Of a stretch of 64,000 bases of DNA, positions 55,733-64,000 are shown in pieces; position 1 is the first letter of the stretch; every line of letters starts with the position of its first letter. The notes under the pieces are model-generated. The model made no database searches and had not been told where the DNA came from. It saw only the letters and a list, made by a program, of their open reading frames with translations. Source of the DNA: Zymoseptoria tritici IPO323. Lineage: Eukaryota; Ascomycota; Dothideomycetes; Mycosphaerellales; Mycosphaerellaceae. A program made the position numbers and the translations under genes. The stretch spans positions 2,040,055-2,104,054 of the forward strand of contig NC_018213.1 of the NCBI RefSeq assembly GCF_000219625.1, given 5' to 3'.

Positions 55733-56571
55733 GTTGCTGCGAATGTGTTGGTCAGTCTCTTCAGAGTGTCGAGGTCTTGAGAGAGGGAACCCACATGAGG
55801 TCTCGCAGGAGTAGATGCTCAGGTATACTGAAACAATCAACGTCGGAGAATGTGTTTATCGAGGAGACGTCGCGTCAAGAATTCTCAATGTGGATCGATG
55901 TCCGCGTTTTCGGTGGTGGTGAAGTCGAAGAACAAAAATCGAAGACGATTCGAAGCGGACTCCCTCCCTTTCATAGTAAAATTCATGGTGGGCTCTTCAT
56001 CGACTATATTATCACTTAGGGGATTCGCATTATCAACGAGATGAAGTGTCGACCGCTAAGTGAAGGAGCAGCCGAGTTTACGTTCAACCGGCCGATAAGC
56101 CGATTTTATCCCTCGTCGGGCTGCTGAGGAAGGAGCACGTGATGACGTGGGGTGTGGGATATGTACTGCCGCTATTTACCTGTTGGCAAGGGTATCGAGT
56201 GAAGACTCCTGGTTCTCTAGAATTCGTTCAAAACTTCGCGTTCGAAGACCAACAACCTGCATCGATGCACGTCAGGCTAACGCATCCACGTTCAGATCGA
56301 CATAGGAACCCGTTGCATCTACGCCAACGATGTGATAGGCTGGGATCTGTGGGACCACATGACTGGAGCTTGCCTTGGACGAACTCGGTGGGAAACGCCG
56401 CAACGATGGCGTGGGCTACGCGCAGTAGCAGTGACAGCAGTTGTGGTTATGTGGTTGTCGTCTGACCAGCGAAGCTGCCATTCGCTCGCCCAAGAGCCAG
56501 CCAACCAAGCCGCCAAGAGAGATGCTACGTATGCGATCTTACGCTCGAGCACGGTGGTCGACGTCCATACA
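55733..56571. other. Intergenic upstream of arginase
   Basis: 839 bp. Contains the arginase promoter and the 3' flank of the Mtf2-like gene; no gene or repeat recognised. Confidence 0.5.
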
Positions 56572-57879
56572 TCATGCCTGCGAGGACAGCTCTTCGGGCT
56601 CATCAGCATCCTCATCGAGCACCTGCTTCTCATTCGCCAGCCTTATTGCGTCAGCATGCAACCGCTGAACGACCACCTTGTCCCAGGCTCGAAGCTTTGT
56701 CAGTGCCCGTTGTCTACGATCGGTAGACCACAATGCTTCGAGAGCAGGTCCTGATTGGCCACTGCTAGCTGCTTCGGCATCATCAAAGATCATCGCAAGC
56801 AATTCCCTTGTATCCGAGTTGAAGTTGTACACATTCTTGTCCATCTCTGCCAAAGTCTTGGCAATCGCATCCAGGTCAGAGTATTGCTTGTAGAGGAAGC
56901 TCATGTGATGGTTGAACAGTCCGGTCGTGGCTCCAAGGGCGAAAGCGGATGGCCCTCGTTTCTTGAGCGCTGGTAGTACCATGACACCAAGGGACGATCT
57001 CGGGAATGAGGTCTCGATCAGGACCATGAAGTGAAGCAACAATGTTGGCAATGTCGCCGTGAGGATATTCAGGTCTCTGATCATGCCGCCAGACGGCTTG
57101 TAACGAGACTCCAATTGCAGCGACTCAACTTTCTGGAACACATTCGTGTGGAGAACGTCCCATAACGCAGCTTCCGTGCGCGCGGTATCCATGAGTTTCC
57201 TCGTGGATGAAAGATATTCTTGAGCACGAGGTGCGAGCTGTGCTCCGGTACTAGCGCTCTGCTGCTGTGGTTTGCTGGACATCTCCTTGGCCTTCTGCGC
57301 TTGGAGATCCTTCGCTTCGTCCACGAGAGGACGGAGAGCTTCGGGAAAGTCTGGTGCGGCGTCGAGTCTACTGGAGACTCGACCTGTCTCCGCTGTGGGC
57401 GATTCGGCGGTCTTGCTCAATATCCTCCTGAACACTTCCATCTCACGTAGAGTCATCGTTGATCCTTCCAGTCTCTGCAACGGACTCGAAACGCCAGCGG
57501 TTCCATCGAAAGGGACATGATCGACTATGGTGCCCCATCTACCATTTTTGGCCTCATCATCTCTTGGTCCTCGAGCTTCTCCCTCAAACCGACGTCTTGA
57601 GGATTGATCCCGCTCTTCACCATGACCTAACTTCGCAGACTTTGACTGCGAGCGTCTTTCCGTTCCGGCGGGTTTTCGCCTTAGTGGTCGTCGATCGTTC
57701 GATGGCTGTTTCTTCCTCCTGTGTGCGACATCTTGTAGATCTCCGACAGCGTCATCTGCGTAGGACCTGCGGCAAATCGTATTCGTCTGGTAGAGGAAAG
57801 GAAGCAGAGTCGCCTGACCTACTTCCCGTACGATGCGATGACCATTGATGCTTCGTGAAAGGCATCGCTGAGGTAACAT
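56572..57879 (-). CDS. Mtf2-like mitochondrial protein
   Basis: The frame from the Met at 57879 gives 435 residues starting MLPQRCLSRSINGHRIVREV, a plausible mitochondrial targeting sequence. The frame is open 56 codons further upstream but that part would run into the divergent gene's promoter. A basic, disordered section (about 60-130) precedes a helical domain (about 145-400) with FPEALRPLVDEAKDLQ, ALWDVLHTNVFQKVESL, LPTLLLHFMVLIETSFPRSSLGVMVLPALK and YKQYSDLDAIAKTLAEMDKN. This resembles the fungal Mtf2/Nam1-like domain, whose yeast namesake acts in mitochondrial RNA processing and transcription-coupled translation. Function by analogy only. Confidence 0.75.
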   Translation of the reverse strand: MLPQRCLSRSINGHRIVREVGQATLLPFLYQTNTICRRSYADDAVGDLQDVAHRRKKQPSNDRRPLRRKPAGTERRSQSKSAKLGHGEERDQSSRRRFEGEARGPRDDEAKNGRWGTIVDHVPFDGTAGVSSPLQRLEGSTMTLREMEVFRRILSKTAESPTAETGRVSSRLDAAPDFPEALRPLVDEAKDLQAQKAKEMSSKPQQQSASTGAQLAPRAQEYLSSTRKLMDTARTEAALWDVLHTNVFQKVESLQLESRYKPSGGMIRDLNILTATLPTLLLHFMVLIETSFPRSSLGVMVLPALKKRGPSAFALGATTGLFNHHMSFLYKQYSDLDAIAKTLAEMDKNVYNFNSDTRELLAMIFDDAEAASSGQSGPALEALWSTDRRQRALTKLRAWDKVVVQRLHADAIRLANEKQVLDEDADEPEELSSQA

Positions 57880-58094
57880 GGAGTATGTTGATGAATTCAA
57901 AGGAGACGTTGGAGCTTTGACGTCGAAAGACCAGAGCTCGGAAGTACATCGGCCAAAATGGACCACGACATCAACGCGCTCCGAGGCACGGACGACGCGT
58001 CGTCGAGGCGCCAATATATCGTCATTGTTGAAGAACCTCGGGGACATCTTTTACGCTACAGCTTCTCGAGGACAGCAGTAACACTTTACACAAC
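57880..58094. promoter_or_regulatory. Compact bidirectional promoter
   Basis: Only 215 bp separate the start codons of the Mtf2-like gene (-) and CMR1 (+), so both promoters and 5' UTRs share it. No specific factor site identified. Confidence 0.65.
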
Positions 58095-59781
58095 ATGGCC
58101 ACTGGACCAGTCAGCGAATATGAGCGAGCGAGACAAGAGAAAATCGCAAAGAATCAAGCACTACTGCAACAGCTGCAACTAGATGCACAAAAGACAGGCA
58201 TTGGATCCAAGCCGAAGCCTTCGTCGACCGCAGGGCAGAAGCGCAAGAGGCCAGTCGCAAAAGTCAAGGAGGAGGATACAGGGCCGCGACGAACATCATC
58301 TCGTCTCAAGGGCATTGTCGCGGACTCGGAAGTGGCCAGGCAGAAAGATGAAGCCGACGCGACAGCCTTTCAGGAGGCACAACGGATAAAGCGACAGCGC
58401 GTGAGCGACGACATCAACCTGGTGGATGCAGTGGTGAATGGCAATGCTTGGAACCGAGCTGGAAATTGGCTGTCTACCGTGGGACCTGCAAATCCTGGCG
58501 AGCGGACGTTCACGGCGCAAGATGTGAAGGAAACGACAGATAAGGAGCTGCGGGCAGTAAGGGAGCGCATGAGCGGCCTACAGCTGTGGGAGGGCGCGGA
58601 GCCGAATAGGATAAAGATCACGCCCGAGCGAATCTATTCGCTTGGATTTCACCCCACGGAAGAGAAGGCTCTGGTATTCGCAGGCGACAAGCTGGGCAGC
58701 ATGGGTCTATTCGATGGATCTCAGACCAGTGCGAATGAGATCAAGCAGGAAGCAGACGATGCGGATGAAGACGGCGACGACGACGACTTTGAACCCGCGA
58801 TCTCGACATTCAAGATTCACTCTCGAACTATCAGCGCATTCCAGTTCTCCCCTCACGACCAGAACGCTGTGTACTCAGCTTCCTACGACTCCTCAATACG
58901 CAAGCTCGATCTGGCCAAGGGCACGGCAGTAGAAGTCTATGCGCCTGCAGACAAGGGCGCAGATGAGCCTCTATCCGGCGTGCAAATCAGTCACGCAGAC
59001 CCGAACACACTGCACTTCACCACGCTCGATGGCAGATTCGGCATGAAAGACATGCGTACGCCGCAGGATCAAGCTTCCATCATGCAGCTCTCCGAGAAGA
59101 AAATCGGCGGCTTTACATTACACCCTGCGCAGCCCCACATTCTCGCAACAGCCTCTCTAGATCGTATGTTGAAGATCTGGGACTTGCGAAAGATCTCCGG
59201 CAAGAAAGACGATCGCATGCCGTTCCTCATGGGCGAGCACTTGTCCAAGCTCTCCGTGTCTCACGCCGCGTTCAACAGCGCCGGTCAGGTCGCGACGGCG
59301 AGTTATGACGACACGATCAAGATCCACGACTTTTCGGAGTGTGGTGACTGGAAAGTCGGAAGGTCTCTGACGGATGATGAGATGGCGCCCAGCGCTATTG
59401 TCAAGCACAATAACCAGACTGGTCGATGGGTCACGATTCTTCGGGCTCAATGGCAGCTGCAACCGCAGGATGGGATTCAGCGCTTTGTCATTGGCAACAT
59501 GGTAAGATCAAGCGGCAGAAGACTTGTAGCTCAGCCTGAGATTGTGTTTCTCGGTCTGGGTTCCCAGGTTGAAGTCTGCATCGTTGTTTCATACCTGGAC
59601 TGAAGCTAATCTTTTCCTTTTTTAGAACCGATTCGTGGATATATATACCAGTACCGGACATCAGCTCGCTCAATTGGGAGGAGGAAACATCACGGCTGTT
59701 CCGGCCGTCGCTCAATTCCATCCTTCCATGGACTGGGTCGCGGCGGGCACTGCAAGTGGGAAGCTATGTTTGTGGATGTGA
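58095..59781 (+). CDS. cmr1: DNA damage-binding WD40 protein CMR1 (WDR76 family)
   Basis: Exons 58095-59501 and 59626-59781, with a 124-nt intron (GTAAGA donor, GCTAAT branch, long T run, TTTAG), give 520 residues. Without splicing the protein lacks its last blade. N-terminus: [20 protein letters not shown], then a basic region ([25 protein letters not shown]) typical of the family. A WD40 propeller runs from about 170 to the end: [72 protein letters not shown] and the C-terminal [13 protein letters not shown]. Yeast Cmr1 binds damaged DNA and joins nuclear quality-control foci. An acidic insert ([12 protein letters not shown]) sits near residue 220. Confidence 0.93.
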
Positions 59782-62538
59782 ATGGTAGGCTGCGGGAACG
59801 AGAAACATGATGCTGCAAATTTTGGAGAGTTGAATACCTTTGACGAATTGACTTCCTCCATACTGACTCCACTTGGATTCGTTCTGACAAGAGTTTGTCC
59901 AGATGTAGATGCCATGAACTGCAAAGAGTCAAAGTCGGTTTTTGGTCGACTTCTTGTGGTCGGGCAAGCTACTTGGCTGAAAATCGGAACGCCCGCCCTT
60001 GAAATCCCGCCTAAATCGTTCCATTTTTCAACCAAGGCAGGGGGTCGGGTTCGTAGTGTACCGACGTGTCGCCACAAGACCAGACCGGCCGTGTACCTGG
60101 CCCGGGAACCGGGAACTTTGTACGACTACAGGTTCACTCGCCGCCTTCGAGAATTGTTCGTTGCGTCGAATCCATGTTCATCGAGATGCCATCACAGATG
60201 GTGGCTGTCACGAAAGCGCCTCCCGAGTCAGCGCTTCCGGTGGAACCCACATGGTCAACTCCATGATTCAGAGGAGCATGCGCTTAGTAGATCTGATTAT
60301 CGCAAGACATACAGCTAGGTCAGGTGATGAAGGACGATATGCAGGTGTGCTGGTACAGTGCACAGATGCGCAGGCGAACCAAACACCTAGGAGCCCAGCC
60401 TCGTGCAGGGTAGAACTACAGTGAGAGAAAGTCCATCTCAAACTCACCGCCTCGGAGTCTAGATTCTTCACACCACGCATCTGCTGCGGCGCTGCCATTT
60501 ACTGCTGGGATCTTGACGATGCGACTTCATTGGGTGCAAACCGGCTAAGGTGTAGCTCCCCTTGCAGATCGATTGCGTTAGCTTTCAGCGCTATGCATGC
60601 ACACCTGGGGTTGAGCCGAAGCTTCCTTTCGGAGGGACCGCGAGTCCGGTTTATTATTCACGAGATGGGAGACGAGTGTGCGGGCTCGTTCCCGTGGTGG
60701 GGTGTACACTGCGAGACGACATGGACGAGCGACCCACGCGATGTGGTACGCATTGTACGTACGTGCATACATTTATGCACTCGTTCGACGCAGAGAACGG
60801 GTCCGCCGATGACAGTCTAGATTCCGGTGTGGCATGTGACAGAGAGCTTGCCTCTGCTATCGCGGCGATTCGTCAGCCGCATAAACGTACGACCAACGCA
60901 GGATGCTGTGAGCCCACGATCACTACTCTTGCAGCACACGGTGGGAATGACCACGCGCCGTACCTGACAGTCCTGGCCGCGGTGTAGAGGTGTCACGACA
61001 ATGATGATGAGGTCGCTACGGAGGTCAGGCGAGGTACCGAGTAGTCTTGCTCACTATTGGCTTGCTATAGAGATACATGTGTTCGGACAGCTTCTTGTGC
61101 ATATCAAGCATAATCCAACCTATCCGATCGGTCCCGACGGACGTGGTTGTCGAGCTATAGCAACGATGACAACATCAACGGCCGAGCATCTTGCGCCATC
61201 GAGCTGCCAGCCTCGTCGACGCTCCGCACTACTCCGCAAAGGCGACCACGGGTGGTGGCCGGAGTAAGCTTCCAGATGATTTTGCTGGACCAACGCAAGG
61301 TACCTCAGGTACATGTCCTCGACATCCAAGGAACTTGGCTTGCATTTCAGATCGGGTGGTGAATGGTGATGAGCGGTAAGAAGGCGGCGTTATTTAGTCT
61401 TTTCGATCGTCCCTCGACCATACACCAGGACCGACTTGCGCCAGCGGGCTTTCGACCCCTTCTACAGGCCATCCTGGTATGAGAGACCAGAGTCCAGATG
61501 GTAGGATTATAACCAGGGCTTGGAAGATATGGCGCCGGCGTATCTGGCATGTCAGTATTGCTGGTAGCACCTCGCCGGGGCTACCTTCTGTCATTCAATG
61601 AGAGCATCATCGCGAAAGCAAGTACCAAATAAGGTACCTCCCCACCACCTATTATACCATTTCGCGGCCCCCTACTATTCGTACATCTACTCGGCGTTCC
61701 CCCGCCGTGCATTGCACTGCCCTGCGCCTCTCTACCCGCCTTACCTCATCTCACATCCAACAACTTCCCCTCCATCTGCACACACGACAACGCAAACAGC
61801 GGCCGTCCGCCTTTGCTGCAGTCACTCCGTACCACCTGGTTGCTCCTCCTCTGCGTGCCCTCGCCAGATCTGCTACTAGCCGCCTATCCATTAGCTGCAG
61901 CCGTGTCGCCTCCGCCGGGATCTACTTACGACTTTCCTTTCCCCACCTGTGAAAGTTGCTCACCCTGCCTGCCGCCTCGCTTTCAACGTCAGCGATTTGA
62001 CGGGCGTGGCGGGATTCGGACAGAGTCACTCGCACATGCCTGCTGTTTCAAAAAGGCACCAGCAACGACATCCACCCCACCCGGACTTGTACCTTATCTG
62101 GCCCGGTCTGCGTCTGTAGGCGCGCAGGCACGATCGCCCTCTGTACCTGCCAACACTCCCCCTCGCCCTGCGGCTTCCCGTTCGCTTCACACGGACGGTG
62201 ACGCTTCTATCACATCTACCTCTGCTGTTGGCCTATTCTATTCCAGTCTATCCTTAACGCCAGTTGGTCGAGTCTCAGACACATCGCTTCTGAGACACCA
62301 GTGAACCGTCGGCCTGCATACACTGCACGCATACCCGCATCACTTCTCCACCACGCTGCTTGCCCGCAGCTGAGCGTTGCCTGTGTATGGGATCGCACCT
62401 CGAAGACGACGATTACGAACACTGTCCGGCGAACGGTCACATCTTCACGACTGCCCAGCCTGCATCGTCCGTCGCACAGTCACGGGCGTAAGCAGGGCAT
62501 TCGACTCGCAGCACCGCTGTCGCGCTGTCGCGGTTCAG
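59782..62538. promoter_or_regulatory. 2.7-kb region upstream of the C2H2 factor
   Basis: No convincing gene. The many short frames overlap on both strands and show no domains. From about 61620 the sequence is C/T-rich, and repeated CCTCGCC/CCTCC tracts continue to the ATG, as expected of a long 5' UTR and promoter of a fungal regulatory gene. A noncoding RNA cannot be excluded. Confidence 0.5.
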
Positions 62539-64000
62539 ATGGCCGCCCCTGCCATCGTCAATACTAGTCTACGAGTACCAGAAGGCACCCAGACTGGAAA
62601 TGTACACACGCCGACCACCCCACGACAATCCGAAGCGACCCACGGAGCCCAATCCGCGACAACGAACGATGAGGAGCCCACAGCGAGCACTCCGACGAGA
62701 CATTCATTCGGTGGCGTGCTGGGACAGAGACCACTCCCGGACGAGTCGTCGAGTGCACGAATGATGGAGAGTCCTCGGAAAGAGGCGTCGAAGCGGGACA
62801 GTTCGCACTTCACGGCGCATACACCTCGAGACTCGCAGGACATTGAGATGGGAGAAGCCGAGGACGACGAGAATGAAGACGATGGTTCGGATAATGAGAG
62901 CGTCGGTAGCGACGGCGAGAGACCCTCGAAGAAGAAGAAGGCACAACGGTTCTTCTGCACAGACTTCCCGCCCTGCCAACTGAGCTTCACACGAAGTGAG
63001 CATCTGGCTAGGCACATACGGTTGGTCGTGATAGATAAGAGTCTAGGTGACAATGCTGACACAATTCAGGAAACACACTGGAGAACGACCATTTCAATGC
63101 CACTGCTCACGGCGATTTTCTCGACTCGACAATCTGCGACAACACGCACAGACAGTCCATGTGAACGAGGAGATCCCCGGCGACTCTCTGGCTGCGACGA
63201 GCACGAGGTTCCAGCGACAGATACGAACAGATCGTGTACGACCGACACCGAACAGCAGATCTCGTGCCTCTACCATCGGCAGCCAGAGCGGATATGTTCG
63301 GGGCCACAGCCGCAACTTGTCGACATCCAGCATTGGCTCGACCGCATCTAGCGTCGGCATTCCTGAAGACATACGCCGCCGACCTCAGCCACTGGCGATG
63401 GCGAATGAATCGTCCCATCGTCACAGTCAATCGATGGACTCATATAACGGAAATCCTGGGATGCCGCCACACTATGCCTATTACAACCAAGCTTCGTCGG
63501 GATACAGCACCCCGACGTCGACGGCGTACTCTACCGGTGGCCAAAGCCCTCAGTATCACAGCGCGGTCATGGCTTCGCCAAGCTCAGCACTCGGCCGATC
63601 ATCATACTACAACGGCGCACGTCCGTCCAGTCGCAGACTTTCGGTACCGTCGGCCAATAACCCATTCCAGCTTCAACCGCCTCACGCGCAACCTTACTTT
63701 AATCCGCTGCCTTCCGGGACATCTTCAAATTTCTCCCAGAACAGCAGTACTTTTGGAAGTCCTACAAGTTCTGTGTTTTCGCATGGGCGGAGAGATTCCG
63801 AGACCGATATGGAATGGCGGAGGAGGACATGGCACCCAAGCACCAACTCTCAATACGCGCAGAGACCAGCTACGAGCGGCCTGACTTACCATCAGACACC
63901 GGATGAGCCACGACCGGCTTTCACTCAACACCAAGCCGCCAGCCAGATGACGCGGTTGCCGGGAATAGAAAGCTTCGATCATGTGCCGCCACCAAGCGCC
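62539..64000 (+). CDS. C2H2 zinc-finger transcription factor, truncated by window end
   Basis: Exon 1 is 62539-63020 and exon 2 begins at 63070, running past 64000; the 49-nt intron (GTTGGT donor, TTCAG acceptor) lies inside the zinc-finger pair. The start [16 protein letters not shown] was chosen as the last Met before conserved sequence. Residues about 95-130 are acidic and followed by PSKKKKAQ, a likely nuclear signal. Finger 1: [20 protein letters not shown] then RH; finger 2 after the splice: [20 protein letters not shown] then TVH. The linker KHTGERPF is canonical. A Ser/Gln/Tyr-rich region follows. The [16 protein letters not shown]...SRLDNLRQH pair is like the yeast Usv1/Rgm1/Rsf2 and Msn2-type stress and carbon regulators; exact orthology is open. 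Confidence 0.85.

Noticed and set aside
59782..60424. Frames of 141-178 codons downstream of CMR1
   Set aside because: Begin inside the CMR1 3' UTR, overlap one another and show no protein character.

Overview
The window reads as chromosomal DNA of a filamentous ascomycete, most likely a Dothideomycete. The evidence is short introns (48-124 nt) with GT..AG ends and branch sites like CTAAC/CTGAC, fungal gene families (AYG1-like hydrolase, Mis14/Nsl1, CMR1, DUF6314, DUF7587-like, Mtf2-like), and transposons mutated in the manner of repeat-induced point mutation (RIP). In the mutated blocks CpA and TpG have become TpA while CpG largely survives, so Gln (CAG) and Trp (TGG) codons now read TAG. 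Class-level assignment is inference.

Layout. 1-16540 is a RIP-mutated block of nested elements: the 3' half of a Ty3/gypsy pol (+), a large degraded protein gene with a possible 2OG-Fe(II) dioxygenase core (+) split by two nested 5'-truncated LINEs, a Ty3/gypsy gag-protease-RT-RNase H (-), and an unidentified degraded coding stretch. 16541-21600 is ordinary sequence: an AYG1-like hydrolase, a DUF6314 protein and an F-box-like protein. 21601-25426 holds a 404-bp MITE with a 9-bp target duplication and, 22 bp away, a 3.4-kb Mutator-like transposon with 47-bp perfect terminal inverted repeats and an 8-bp duplication. 25427-43215 is gene-rich: RasGAP, a DUF7587-like protein, two small conserved proteins, kinetochore Mis14, two cysteine-rich secreted proteins (one frame-broken) and hexokinase. 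43216-53810 is a DIRS-order (tyrosine-recombinase) retrotransposon whose ends form split direct repeats A1...B1-A2-B2; it carries a full-length Tad-like LINE with a 16-bp target duplication. 53811-64000 returns to genes: mitochondrial ATPase inhibitor, arginase, an Mtf2-like mitochondrial protein, CMR1 and a C2H2 transcription factor cut by the window end.

The genes do not form one pathway; they are mostly housekeeping genes with individual promoters, some divergent. The most informative structures are in the mobile DNA. The DIRS element has unmutated outer repeat copies and RIP-mutated inner copies. The LINE 3' UTR hairpin keeps its shape in a diverged copy through paired base changes (GNRA versus CUUG tetraloop). 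The dioxygenase-like gene sits among transposons with its predicted distal metal His changed to Tyr by RIP-type transitions.

All coordinates, intron joins and family calls were made by eye; no homology search was run.
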